Below are positions 1-8,176 of a DNA stretch of 55,667 nucleotides, piece after piece. The stretch lies in contig UREM01000013.1 of NCBI GenBank assembly GCA_900546775.1, forward strand, positions 1 to 55,667, written 5' to 3'. The notes below the pieces were generated by a model. That model worked only from the letters and a program-made list of their open reading frames with translations, was not told the DNA's origin and did not search any database. How positions within the stretch are numbered: position 1 is the first letter of the stretch; the number at the start of each line of letters is the position of its first letter. The translations under genes were made by a program, and so were the position numbers. The stretch comes from an uncultured Collinsella sp. Lineage in GTDB: Bacteria; Actinomycetota; Coriobacteriia; Coriobacteriales; Coriobacteriaceae.

Positions 1-654
1 GTACACACCGGCCTCGGCGGCAGCGGCGGCGACCTTCTTCATCATGACGGCGGGGCCGCAGCTGGCGACGTAGTCGTAGCCGCCCTCTCCAAGCAGCTCG
101 GCTGCCGGATCGGTGCAAAAACCGTGCGTGCCGAGCGAACCGTCGTCGGTGCACACGTTAACCGTGGCGCCCAGCGCACGGAACTCATCGACACCCACGA
201 CTTTGGAAGCGGTGCCAAAGCCCAGGCACACGTCCACATCAACACCCTGCTCGGCAAGCATGCCGGCAAGACACAGCACAGGCGGAACGCCGATGCCACC
301 GGCGACGAGCAGTGCCTTCCTGGTGCCCTCGGGTACCATCCAGCCACGGCCACCGGGGCCCAACAGGTTAGAGGTGGAGCCAGGGCCCATCTGAGACAAA
401 CGGCGGGTATCGTCGCCCACGACGGCGTACCACAGCTCGACGGTGCCGGCCTCGGCGTCGGCGCGATAGAAGCTCAGGGGCACGCGAAGCAGCGAGGAGG
501 CATCGCCGGGCACGGCAATGTTCACAAACTGACCGGGCTTGAGCGCACTTGCAAGCTTGGGGGCCGAGATTACGAGCGAGAAGATGCCGTCGGCGATCTC
601 CCGGTTCGAGACGACCTCGAAGTCGTGCATGCGTGCAGTGGAAGGTGTGGGCAT
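1..654 (-). CDS. pyrK: Dihydroorotate dehydrogenase electron transfer subunit (partial, 3' end off the left edge)
   Basis: PyrK passes electrons from the dihydroorotate dehydrogenase PyrD to NAD through FAD and a [2Fe-2S] cluster. The 218 codons visible start at ATG 654 with GGAG five bases upstream. The ferredoxin-reductase fold shows: RVPLSFYRA at residues 57-65 is the FAD-binding strand, GGIGVPP near 119-125 is the start of the nucleotide-binding domain, and CGP at 199-201 is the usual C-terminal NAD-domain motif. The C-terminal cysteine cluster that binds [2Fe-2S] would lie beyond the window. The gene is 92 bp downstream of pyrC, with a terminator-like hairpin between them, so it may be expressed less than pyrRBC or from its own promoter. 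A pyrD gene probably follows outside the window (inference). Confidence 0.9.
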   Translation of the reverse strand, partial: MPTPSTARMHDFEVVSNREIADGIFSLVISAPKLASALKPGQFVNIAVPGDASSLLRVPLSFYRADAEAGTVELWYAVVGDDTRRLSQMGPGSTSNLLGPGGRGWMVPEGTRKALLVAGGIGVPPVLCLAGMLAEQGVDVDVCLGFGTASKVVGVDEFRALGATVNVCTDDGSLGTHGFCTDPAAELLGEGGYDYVASCGPAVMMKKVAAAAAEAGVY

Positions 655-692
655 AGACGCTCCAATCCCCCATGCGGTTGCATGGTCTAAAC

Positions 693-726
693 GAACAGAA
701 AGCGCGGCACCGCAAGGGCGCCGCGC
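693..726 (-). terminator. Terminator-like hairpin between pyrC and pyrK
   Basis: On the minus strand GCGCGGCGCC pairs with GGTGCCGCGC (10 bp, one G-T pair) around a CTTGC loop and is followed by TTTCTGTT. A second small hairpin, CCATGC-AACC-GCATGG at 670-685, lies between it and the pyrK start. It may reduce read-through from pyrC into pyrK. Confidence 0.6.
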
Positions 727-746
727 ACAAAAGCGATAAGGCTATG

Positions 747-2036
747 CTAGCAGATGCAGCCGTCGGCGAGCGTCTGCTTGCCACCGACAAATACATCGGT
801 GGCACGACCGGTGAGCGTGCGGCCGGCAAAACCGGAGTTCTCGGCGCGCGACTCGTAACCGTCCTCGCCAACCGTCCAGGTTGCGGAGGGGTCGAACACG
901 GTCAGGTCGGCGACAGAGCCCGCCTTGACCTGAACCTGATCGAGGCCCAGAATCTCACGCGGCTTGATGGCCATGAGCTCGACCATGCGGCTCACGCTCA
1001 TCTTGCCCGTGTTGACCAGCTCAGTGAGCACGAGCGACAGCGAAGTCTCGAGGCCAATCATTCCAAAGGGCGCGAGCTCGAACTCGCGGGCCTTCTCCCA
1101 CGGGGTGTGGGGAGCGTGGTCGGTAACGATAGCGTCGACGGTACCGTCGATGACACCCTGACGGATGGCCTCGGCATCCTCGTCGGTGCGCAGCGGCGGA
1201 TTGACCTTGAGCGAGGTGTTGTAGGTCTCGTCCAGGTCGTTCTCGGTCAGGAACATGTGGTGCGGGGTGGCCTCGCAGGTCACCTGGACACCGGCAGCCT
1301 TACCGGCACGCACGAGCTCCAGGCCATGAGCGGTGGAGATGTGCTGGATGTGCAGCTTGGCACCGGTCAGCTTGGCAATCTCGATGTCGCGGGCAATCTG
1401 AAGCTCCTCGCCGGCGGCCGGCCAACCCTCGAGGGCCAGACGGGTCGAGACCTTGCCCTCGTTGATCTGGCCGTGGCCGACCAGATCTTCGTCCTGGCAG
1501 TGGCTCATAAAGACCTTGCCGAACATCTTGCCGTAGTCCATGCAGCGACGGAGCATGCCCGCGCCCTGCACGCCACGACCATCGTCGGTGAAGGCGACGG
1601 CGCCGTGGGCGACCATATCGCCCATCTCGGACATGGCCTCGCCCTTAAGACCGCGGGGCATGGCGCCCGACGGATAGACGCGGCAGTGGCCGACCTCGGC
1701 AGCGCGGGACTTGACGAACTCCACGACGGTGCCGTTATCGGTGACGGGATCGGTGTTGGGCATGGCGCACACGCCGGTGAAGCCGCCCTTGGCAGCAGCG
1801 CGGGTGCCGCTCTCGATGTCCTCTTTGACCTCGTAGCCAGGCTCGCGCAGATGCACGTGCATATCCACCAGGCCGGGGACGAGATACTTGCCGGAAAGGT
1901 CGCGGACCTCGGCTCCCTCGGCGGCGAGGTTCTCGCCGACCTCGGCGATCTTGTCACCGTCGATCAGGACGTCGACGACACCGTCAAGCTCGACGGACGG
2001 ATCGACGACGTGGGCATTCTTAAGAAGCAAGGCCAT
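747..2036 (-). CDS. pyrC: Dihydroorotase
   Basis: Third step of pyrimidine synthesis: cyclises N-carbamoyl-aspartate to dihydroorotate in the cytoplasm. The 429-residue length fits type I dihydroorotases. The metal-binding HxH is in DMHVHLREPG (His60 and His62), and TDHAPHT near residue 305 carries the late catalytic Asp-His pair of the amidohydrolase fold. I chose ATG 2036 (MALLLKNAHVVD) because the family begins there; the reading frame is open upstream to 2192, but that part is the shadow of pyrB. The gene overlaps the pyrB 3' end by 17 bp, so the two are probably translationally coupled. Confidence 0.95.
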   Translation of the reverse strand: MALLLKNAHVVDPSVELDGVVDVLIDGDKIAEVGENLAAEGAEVRDLSGKYLVPGLVDMHVHLREPGYEVKEDIESGTRAAAKGGFTGVCAMPNTDPVTDNGTVVEFVKSRAAEVGHCRVYPSGAMPRGLKGEAMSEMGDMVAHGAVAFTDDGRGVQGAGMLRRCMDYGKMFGKVFMSHCQDEDLVGHGQINEGKVSTRLALEGWPAAGEELQIARDIEIAKLTGAKLHIQHISTAHGLELVRAGKAAGVQVTCEATPHHMFLTENDLDETYNTSLKVNPPLRTDEDAEAIRQGVIDGTVDAIVTDHAPHTPWEKAREFELAPFGMIGLETSLSLVLTELVNTGKMSVSRMVELMAIKPREILGLDQVQVKAGSVADLTVFDPSATWTVGEDGYESRAENSGFAGRTLTGRATDVFVGGKQTLADGCIC

Positions 2037-2964
2037 TATCGGCACCTCCAAGCAGCAGATACAGGATAGCCATACGCACGCAGATACCGGCGTAGACCTG
2101 CTCCAGGATGACGGAGCGTTGCGGGTGGTCGGCCATATAGGAGTCGAACTCAACGCCGCGGTTGATGGGGCCCGGGTGGCAGATAATCGCATCGGGCTTC
2201 ATGAGCTTCTCGCGGTCCTTGGTCAGACCGAAGAGCTTGTGGTACTCGCGAATCGTGGGGAACGGTGCGCCCTCGAGGCGCTCCTGCTGCACGCGCAACA
2301 TGTAGACGACGTCCAGCTCGGGCAGGACGGAATCGAGGTCGCTCGTCACGTGGTCGCAGCCCAGGACCTCGGGCGCCGGCGGCAGCAGCGTGCCGGGGGC
2401 GACGGCGTAGGTCTCGCAGCCCATGATCTTAAGTGCGGGGATCAGCGAGCCGCACACGCGGGAGTGCGCGATATCGCCGACGACGGCGACCTTCAGACCG
2501 TGGAAGTCACCCTTGTGCTCCCAGATGGTGTACAGGTCGAGCAGGGCCTGCGTGGGGTGGTTGTGCTTGCCGTCGCCGGCGCAGATGACGCTCGCGGGCG
2601 AGTTCTGCGTGACGATGTAGGGAGCACCGGCGTGCTTATCGCGAACGACGATGCAATCAATCTTGTAGGCGTTGAGGGTCTCGACGGTGTCGACGAGGCT
2701 CTCGCCCTTGACCGTGGAGGTCGAGGAGCCGCCAAAGTTGAGGCTGTCGGCCGAAAGGCGCTTCTCGGCGAGCTCGAAGGAGCTGCGGGTGCGCGTCGAG
2801 GGCTCGTTGAACATGTTGACGATGGTCTTGCCCTTGAGCGTGGGGACCTTCTTGATCGCACGCTCGTTGACCTCAGAGAACGCCTTGGCGGTCTCGAGGA
2901 TGAGCTTGATGTCCTCTTCGGAGTACTCGGTAATGTCGATCAGGTGCTTATGGTTGAACGCCAC
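2020..2964 (-). CDS. pyrB: Aspartate carbamoyltransferase catalytic subunit
   Basis: Condenses carbamoyl phosphate with aspartate, the committed step of pyrimidine synthesis. STRTRSSFE at residues 56-64 is the carbamoyl-phosphate loop, and HPTQALLDLYT is the conserved second-domain motif. There are two in-frame GTG starts. The upstream one (2976) lies inside the Shine-Dalgarno GGAGGTGA (2973-2980), so the GTG at 2964, eight bases beyond it, is the likely start (314 residues, MAFNHKHLIDI). No regulatory chain gene pyrI is present here. The start region overlaps the 3' end of pyrR, consistent with a pyrR-pyrB-pyrC operon. Confidence 0.95.
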   Translation of the reverse strand: MAFNHKHLIDITEYSEEDIKLILETAKAFSEVNERAIKKVPTLKGKTIVNMFNEPSTRTRSSFELAEKRLSADSLNFGGSSTSTVKGESLVDTVETLNAYKIDCIVVRDKHAGAPYIVTQNSPASVICAGDGKHNHPTQALLDLYTIWEHKGDFHGLKVAVVGDIAHSRVCGSLIPALKIMGCETYAVAPGTLLPPAPEVLGCDHVTSDLDSVLPELDVVYMLRVQQERLEGAPFPTIREYHKLFGLTKDREKLMKPDAIICHPGPINRGVEFDSYMADHPQRSVILEQVYAGICVRMAILYLLLGGADNGLAS

Positions 2965-2968
2965 GGTA

Positions 2969-3565
<597 letters not shown>

Positions 3566-3592
3566 TCACATGTCTTGACTGCTGACACAGTC

Positions 3593-3632
3593 AAAAAAAA
3601 TAGATGCCCGACCGCTTAAAGCGGACCAGACA
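3593..3632 (-). terminator. Attenuator terminator of the pyr operon
   Basis: On the minus strand TGTCTGG-T-CCGC, loop TTTAA, GCGG-TCGGGCA forms an 11-bp stem with one bulged T and some G-U pairs, followed by TCTATTTTTTTT. It lies between the leader and pyrR, so it would stop transcription before the operon. Confidence 0.75.
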
Positions 3633-3690
3633 CCCACAGGAAGGGCTGCTCTTTGGCAGCTATGTAATTCCATGTGGGTATCTCGTACCC
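3628..3690 (-). promoter_or_regulatory. Antiterminator and anti-antiterminator arms in the pyr leader
   Basis: Minus-strand AGATACCCACA (3673-3683) pairs over 11 bp (one G-U) with TGTGGGTGTCT (3628-3638). That second arm contains the 5' half of the terminator, so the two structures exclude each other. The first arm can instead fold into GGGTA-CGAGA-TACCC (3676-3690), which would free the terminator. This three-state layout is what PyrR-controlled attenuators use. I could not match the loop confidently to the Bacillus PyrR-binding consensus, so the ligand is inferred from the neighbouring pyrR. Confidence 0.6.
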
Positions 3691-3743
3691 CTTTAATGGT
3701 CAAGGGATAGTGTAGCCAACCTCGGGCTCAAATGCGAGCATAA

Positions 3744-3771
3744 ATACTAGTCAATCCGTAAACGGAGCCAA
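3744..3771 (-). promoter_or_regulatory. Possible promoter of pyrRBC
   Basis: TTGGCT, 16-bp spacer, TAGTAT on the minus strand. It would give a leader of about 180 nt that includes all three attenuator arms. The fit to consensus is moderate and other choices in this AT-rich patch are possible. Confidence 0.4.
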
Positions 3772-3807
3772 TAGCTCCATAAACCTATATATATTTGTGG
3801 GACGCGC

Positions 3808-3836
3808 TTGAAAACCTTGTTGCGAGCTGGCATAAT
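3808..3836 (+). promoter_or_regulatory. Probable rpmB promoter
   Basis: TTGAAA, 17-bp spacer, CATAAT. The transcript would have a leader of about 160 nt before rpmB; this contains a small palindrome AGAGA-AATA-TCTCT and an inverted repeat CACAGA...TCTGTG at 3925-3944. Apart from the divergent pyr and rpmB control signals, nothing else is seen in 3554-4005. Confidence 0.6.
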
Positions 3837-4005
3837 CCCCTCTGCTGCACGCAAATCGGATCTACGTCCAGGGCCGTAGCGTGGGCACTATCGCCAAAAG
3901 AGAAATATCTCTGTGTAGATTGCGCACAGAGACATGCTTCTGTGCTATAGTTCAGGCTTGTTTGTTAACGCGACATGTTCGTTTGTCGCCCAAGGAGGGT
4001 CAGTT

Positions 4006-4194
4006 ATGTCCAAAGTTTGCGAAGTTTGCGGTAAGCACCCCGTTGCCGGTCGCTCCATCAGCCACTCTCACCGCGTCACCAACCGTAAGTTCCGCCCCAA
4101 CATCCAGCGCGTCTACGTCGTCGTCGATGGTCACCGTCGCAAGATGAACGTTTGCTCCACCTGCCTTAAGTCTGGCAAGGTTGCGCGCTCCTAA
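4006..4194 (+). CDS. rpmB: 50S ribosomal protein L28
   Basis: Structural protein of the large ribosomal subunit. The 62-residue protein begins MSKVCEVCGK and has two CxxC pairs (Cys5/Cys8 and Cys50/Cys53), so it is the zinc-binding form of L28. The core SHSHRVTNRKFRPNIQRV is typical. ATG 4006 is preceded by AAGGAGGG at a good distance; the longer frame back to 3934 has no ribosome binding site. Monocistronic, with a promoter upstream and a strong terminator 70 bp downstream. Confidence 0.95.
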   Translation: MSKVCEVCGKHPVAGRSISHSHRVTNRKFRPNIQRVYVVVDGHRRKMNVCSTCLKSGKVARS

Positions 4195-4263
4195 ATAAGG
4201 TCTTACCAACAAGTACCTCGGACTCTCCGGGTCAAAGACCTCGCGTTCATATAGAACTTACCA

Positions 4264-4295
4264 AAGGCGTCCTCCCCCACGGAGGGCGCCTTTTT
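4264..4295 (+). terminator. Rho-independent terminator after rpmB
   Basis: GGCGTCCTCC pairs with GGAGGGCGCC around a short C-rich loop and is followed by TTTTT. It ends three bases before the first REP-like repeat. Confidence 0.85.
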
Positions 4296-4297
4296 GC

Positions 4298-4325
4298 ACT
4301 CATTGGGGACAAACTTACATGAGTG
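4298..4325 (+). repeat. REP-like hairpin repeat, left copy 1
   Basis: 28-bp unit starting ACTCATTGGGGACA and ending ACATGAGTG. The ends CTCAT and ATGAG are complementary, so each unit can fold into a hairpin. A second unit in the same orientation follows after five bases. Confidence 0.75.
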
Positions 4326-4330
4326 TTTTC

Positions 4331-4358
4331 ACGCATTGGGGACAGACTTAGATGAATG
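4331..4358 (+). repeat. REP-like hairpin repeat, left copy 2
   Basis: Second direct copy, starting ACGCATTGGGGACA and ending AGATGAATG, four mismatches from copy 1 in 28 bp. It is followed by CTTTC, much like the TTTTC spacer that follows copy 1. Confidence 0.75.
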
Positions 4359-4401
4359 CTTTCCTAAGCTCACAGTGCATCGATCGGCCCCAATCCATAC
4401 C

Positions 4402-5178
4402 TCAGGCCGCCTCGTTCCAGCCTGTGGTGGCCTTGGTTACGCTTGTAGCGCCGATACCGGTGATACGGGCAATTTGCTTGACCGTAAGATGGGCCCGCCT
4501 GAGCCTTAGCAGACAGGCATCGCGTTCGGGGCGTGGCAGGGCCTTGAGCAGCGCAGGATCAATGCTCGGCAAAACTTCGCGCGCAACGGAAAGGGCGTCC
4601 TCATCGGGGATCCGTCGGCGCGGAAGAATCTCCACTGACCAGATGCGCCCGGCAACTTCCTCGAGATGCTCGCAATAGCGACGGGAACCCCCGACAATAT
4701 CGAGCATGGGGGCCGCATCGCAGATATCAAAGGGATCGTATCCCAGCTGGTATGCCTTGTAGCTTGACCAGCGGTAGGCATCAAGCGAGTCGAGCGCACC
4801 TTTCACGGGATTGAGATGGATATAATCGAGCAACTGCACCGCCTGCGTGTCCGACTCGACCGCGACCCGCGAATAGCGATTATCAAACAGGTGGCCCGTT
4901 CTTCCGGTTTTCCCATTGAAATACTTGGCATAGGCCGTCAGCGCGCACTGCATTGCCTTTGAAAGGTTGTCAAATGGATCATCAACCATCAAATGAAAGT
5001 GGTTGTCCATAAGGCACCAAGCCAACACCGCCACTTCAAGGCGCGCAAACCTGTCCGAGATATCCGATAGGAAACGATAGCGGTCGGAATCATCTTCAAA
5101 AATAATCTGTTTGGAGTTGCCGCGGTCAAAGACGTGGTAATAGCCGGTAATCGAAACGGCGCGGGCGCATCGGGGCAT
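4402..5178 (-). CDS. REP-associated tyrosine transposase (RAYT, Y1/IS200-related)
   Basis: Single-strand DNA transposase-like enzyme of the HUH/Y1 superfamily; family members are thought to act on REP palindromes. The 258-residue protein has the HUH signature WCLMDNHFHLMV (His60, His62), a candidate nucleophile tyrosine in TAYAKYFN (Tyr83 or Tyr86), the family motif YIHLNPVK near 119-126, and a helix-turn-helix near 221-242 (LTVKQIARITGIGATSVTKA). It looks intact. ATG 5178 follows AAAGGAGAG, which can be hidden in a hairpin. The gene is flanked on both sides by paired 28-bp hairpin repeats in opposite orientation, which fits a RAYT and its REP substrates. It lies between two plus-strand housekeeping genes, consistent with insertion. 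Confidence 0.9.
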   Translation of the reverse strand: MPRCARAVSITGYYHVFDRGNSKQIIFEDDSDRYRFLSDISDRFARLEVAVLAWCLMDNHFHLMVDDPFDNLSKAMQCALTAYAKYFNGKTGRTGHLFDNRYSRVAVESDTQAVQLLDYIHLNPVKGALDSLDAYRWSSYKAYQLGYDPFDICDAAPMLDIVGGSRRYCEHLEEVAGRIWSVEILPRRRIPDEDALSVAREVLPSIDPALLKALPRPERDACLLRLRRAHLTVKQIARITGIGATSVTKATTGWNEAA

Positions 5179-5181
5179 AAT

Positions 5182-5222
5182 CTCTCCTTTAAAAGCTGTA
5201 CAGGCAACACCTAAAAGGAGAG
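5182..5222 (-). promoter_or_regulatory. Hairpin that can mask the transposase ribosome binding site
   Basis: CTCTCCTTT (mRNA 5' arm, 5214-5222) is perfectly complementary over 9 bp to AAAGGAGAG (5182-5190), which holds the Shine-Dalgarno sequence of the transposase, with a 23-nt loop. Folding would block initiation. Comparable structures in insertion sequences limit transposase made from read-through transcripts. Confidence 0.6.
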
Positions 5223-5304
5223 AAGCAACGCGAAATGCTGAGCCTGTGACCTATTTATATCCAATGAGCGGCAAAAACAGGCCCAGAACGGCAAAATGGC
5301 AAAT

Positions 5305-5325
5305 CGATGTCTGTCCCCAATGAGT
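5305..5325 (-). repeat. REP-like hairpin repeat, right copy 1 (truncated)
   Basis: Minus-strand ACTCATTGGGGACAGAC followed by ATCG instead of the full 3' half. It has lost the distal complementary arm. It is separated by five bases (GAAAG on the plus strand) from the next copy. Confidence 0.7.
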
Positions 5326-5330
5326 GAAAG

Positions 5331-5358
5331 CACTCATGTAAGTCTGTCCCCAATGAGC
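5331..5358 (-). repeat. REP-like hairpin repeat, right copy 2
   Basis: Full 28-bp unit in reverse orientation relative to the left pair, starting GCTCATTGGGGACA and ending ACATGAGTG. With the left pair it brackets 4298-5358 as an inverted-repeat module containing the transposase. Between the transposase start and these repeats (5223-5304) I see no gene. Confidence 0.75.
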
Positions 5359-5379
5359 GGGACGATGCACTGGCAGATA

Positions 5380-5417
5380 GTTTTAGTTAAAACGCTTCAG
5401 TTTGTTAAAGCGTTTTA
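5380..5417 (+). promoter_or_regulatory. Overlapping palindromes upstream of adhE (candidate operator)
   Basis: TAAAACGCTT (5388-5397) and AAGCGTTTTA (5408-5417) form perfect 10-bp inverted arms around a 10-bp centre. An overlapping palindrome GTTTTA-GT-TAAAAC covers 5380-5393. GTTTTAGT recurs 32 bp apart. The site contains TTGTTAA (5402-5408), which resembles a half-site for the redox repressor Rex, but the second half does not match. A possible -10, AATAAT (5451-5456) or TATCAT (5464-5469), lies downstream, which places the palindrome about 60 bp upstream of transcription. Confidence 0.5.
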
Positions 5418-5509
5418 GTGTGCCTTTTACGGGAATCTTACCGTTCGCCGAATAATTTCTTGCTATCATGCAAGACGTAGGGTAAATCTCCGATCGCAAG
5501 GAGACACAA

Positions 5510-8158
5510 ATGGTGAAAAAGTCACCGGAAAACACTACTCCCGCAATTGTGGACAACGTAGAGGCGCTTGAGGCTAAGCTCGCTCAGATGCGAGAGGCCC
5601 AGGCGCTTTTTGCTACGTACACGCAGGAGCAGGTCGACAAGATCTTCTATGAGGCCGCCATGGCCGCCAACAAGGCTCGTATCCCGTTGGCGAAGATGGC
5701 CATCGAGGAGACCGGCCGCGGCGTTCTTGAGGACAAGGTCATCAAGAACCACTACGCCGCAGAGTACATCTACAACGCTTACAAGAACACCAAGACCTGT
5801 GGTGTCCTGGAGCGCGACGAGGCCTACGGCATCACCAAGATCGCCGAGCCCATCGGCATCGTGGGCGCCGTCATCCCGACGACCAACCCCACCTCCACTG
5901 CGATCTTCAAGACGCTGATCAGCCTGAAGACCCGCAACGGCATCATCATCTCCCCGCACCCGGCAGCCGCCAAGTGCACCATCGCCGCCGCCAAGCTCGT
6001 GCTTGACGCCGCCGTCAAGGCCGGCGCCCCCGAGGGCATCATCGGCTGGGTCGATGTCCCCTCCATCGAGCTGACCAACATGGTCATGCGCGACGTCGAC
6101 ATCATCCTCGCCACCGGTGGCCCGGGCATGGTCAAGGCCGCCTACTCCTCGGGCAAGCCCGCCCTGGGCGTCGGCGCCGGTAACACCCCGGTCGTCATCG
6201 ACGACACCGCCGACGTGCTGCTCGCCGTCAACTCCATCATCCACTCAAAGACCTTCGACAACGGCATGATCTGCGCTTCCGAGCAGTCCGTGACCGTCAT
6301 CGACACCATCTATGACCAGGTCAAGGCCGAGTTCCAGAAGCGTGGCTGCTACTTCGTCAAGCAGGGTGCCGAGATGGAGGCCCTGCGTGCCGCCATGTTC
6401 AAGAACGGCGCCCTCGATCACCGCATCCCCGGCATGGCTGCCGCCAAGATCGCCGAGCTCGCCGGCATCGAGGTTCCCGCCAAGACCAAGATCCTGATCG
6501 CCGAGGTCACCTCCACCGACCCCGCCAAGGAGGAGTTCTCCCACGAGAAGCTCTCCCCGGTCCTGGCCATGTACCACGCCAAGGACTTCCAGGAGGCCGT
6601 CGACAAGGCCGAGCACCTGGTGCTCGCCGGTGGCCCGGGCCACACCGCCTCTCTGTACGTGCACCCCGCCCAGGCCGAGAAGATCAGCCTGTTCGAGCAC
6701 GTCATGAAGGCCTGCCGTATCGTCATCAACACCCCGTCTTCGCACGGCGGCATCGGTGACCTGTACAACTTTGGCATGAAGCCGTCTCTGACCCTGGGCT
6801 GCGGCTCCTGGGGCGGCAACTCCGTCTCCGAGAACGTTGGGGTGAAGCACTTGATCAACGTTAAGACTGTGGCCGAGCGCCGTGAGAACATGCTGTGGTT
6901 CCGCGCTCCCGAGAAGGTCTACTTCAAGAAGGGTTCCACGCCCGTCGCCCTCGATGAGCTGGGCAACGTCATGGGCAAGAAGCGCGCCTTCATCGTCACC
7001 GACCAGTTCCTCTTCAAGAATGGCAACACCCGCGCCATCGAGGCCAAGCTTGACGAGATGGGCATCGCCCACGACTGCTTCTACGACGTCGAGCCCGATC
7101 CGTCGCTGCAGTGCGCACGTCGTGGTGCCAAGCAGATGGCTCTCTTTGAGCCGGACGTCATCATCGCCGTCGGCGGTGGCTCCGCTATGGACGCCGGCAA
7201 GATCATGTGGATGATGTACGAGCACCCCGAGTGCAAGTTTGAGGACATGGCCATGGACTTCATGGACATCCGCAAGCGTATCTTCACCTTCCCCGAGATG
7301 GGCAAGAAGGCCTACTTCGTCGCCGTCCCGACCTCCTCGGGTACCGGCTCCGAGTGCACGCCGTTCGCCATCATCACGGACAAGGAGACCGGCATCAAGT
7401 GGCCGCTCGCCGACTACGCGCTGCTCCCCAACATGGCTATCGTCGACGCCGACAACTGCATGACCGCCCCGCGCGGACTGACCGCCGCCTCCGGCATCGA
7501 CGTCATGACCCACGCCATCGAGTCCTACGTCTCCATCATGGCTTCCGACTACACCAAGGGCCTCTCCGAGCGCGCTGCTAAGCTCGTCTTTGAGAACCTG
7601 CCCTCCAGCTTCACGAACGGCGCCAAGGACCCGCACGCCCGCGAGGAGATGCACAACGCCTCCTGCATGGCCGGTATGGCCTTCGCCAACGCCTTCCTGG
7701 GCCTCAACCACTCCATGGCCCACAAGCTCGGCGCTTTCCATCACCTGCCCCACGGCATCGCCAACGCCGTCATCCTGACCCGCGTTATGCGCTACAACGC
7801 CGCCGAGGCTCCCGTCAAGATGGGTACCTTCTCTCAGTATCCTTACCCCAACGCGCTGCACAACTACGCCGAGATGGCCAAGTACTGCGGCATCGAGGGC
7901 AAGGACGACAAGGAGGTCTTCGAGAACTTCATCACGAAGCTCGAGGAGCTCAAGGACTTCATCGGCGTCAAGAAGACCATCGCCGACTACGGTGTCGACG
8001 AGCAGTACTTCCTCGACACCCTCGACGAGATGACCGAGCAGGCATTCAACGACCAGTGCACCGGCGCTAACCCGCGCTACCCGCTCATGAGCGAGATCAA
8101 GGAGCTCTATCTGGACGCCTACTACGGCCGCGAGCCTCAGGATTACGCCGTCTGCTAG
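5510..8158 (+). CDS. adhE: Bifunctional acetaldehyde-CoA / alcohol dehydrogenase
   Basis: Reduces acetyl-CoA to acetaldehyde and then ethanol with two NADH, a main electron sink in fermenting anaerobes. The 882-residue protein is full length. The N-terminal aldehyde dehydrogenase half has the catalytic cysteine in NGMICASEQS (Cys255). The C-terminal iron-dependent alcohol dehydrogenase half has GGGSAMDAGK, GIDVMTHAIESYVS and the metal-binding HHLPHGIANAV (His744/His745). Such proteins usually assemble into spirosome filaments. ATG 5510 follows AAGGAG. The gene appears to be transcribed alone, with a palindromic candidate operator upstream, and is strongly biased to C-ending codons, suggesting high expression. 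Confidence 0.97.
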   Translation: MVKKSPENTTPAIVDNVEALEAKLAQMREAQALFATYTQEQVDKIFYEAAMAANKARIPLAKMAIEETGRGVLEDKVIKNHYAAEYIYNAYKNTKTCGVLERDEAYGITKIAEPIGIVGAVIPTTNPTSTAIFKTLISLKTRNGIIISPHPAAAKCTIAAAKLVLDAAVKAGAPEGIIGWVDVPSIELTNMVMRDVDIILATGGPGMVKAAYSSGKPALGVGAGNTPVVIDDTADVLLAVNSIIHSKTFDNGMICASEQSVTVIDTIYDQVKAEFQKRGCYFVKQGAEMEALRAAMFKNGALDHRIPGMAAAKIAELAGIEVPAKTKILIAEVTSTDPAKEEFSHEKLSPVLAMYHAKDFQEAVDKAEHLVLAGGPGHTASLYVHPAQAEKISLFEHVMKACRIVINTPSSHGGIGDLYNFGMKPSLTLGCGSWGGNSVSENVGVKHLINVKTVAERRENMLWFRAPEKVYFKKGSTPVALDELGNVMGKKRAFIVTDQFLFKNGNTRAIEAKLDEMGIAHDCFYDVEPDPSLQCARRGAKQMALFEPDVIIAVGGGSAMDAGKIMWMMYEHPECKFEDMAMDFMDIRKRIFTFPEMGKKAYFVAVPTSSGTGSECTPFAIITDKETGIKWPLADYALLPNMAIVDADNCMTAPRGLTAASGIDVMTHAIESYVSIMASDYTKGLSERAAKLVFENLPSSFTNGAKDPHAREEMHNASCMAGMAFANAFLGLNHSMAHKLGAFHHLPHGIANAVILTRVMRYNAAEAPVKMGTFSQYPYPNALHNYAEMAKYCGIEGKDDKEVFENFITKLEELKDFIGVKKTIADYGVDEQYFLDTLDEMTEQAFNDQCTGANPRYPLMSEIKELYLDAYYGREPQDYAVC

Positions 8159-8176
8159 TTCTAGCACGGTTTTTAA

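Noticed and set aside
4290..5371. Target-site duplication around the transposase module
   Set aside because: TGCACT occurs near both ends (4295-4300 and 5366-5371), but the right copy is not adjacent to the repeat, so chance is as likely.
5363..5509. A full Rex operator upstream of adhE
   Set aside because: Only one TTGTTAA half-site is found; the second half does not fit, so only a generic operator is claimed.
6245..8167. 640-residue open frame antisense to adhE
   Set aside because: Shadow frame caused by strong third-position GC bias in adhE.
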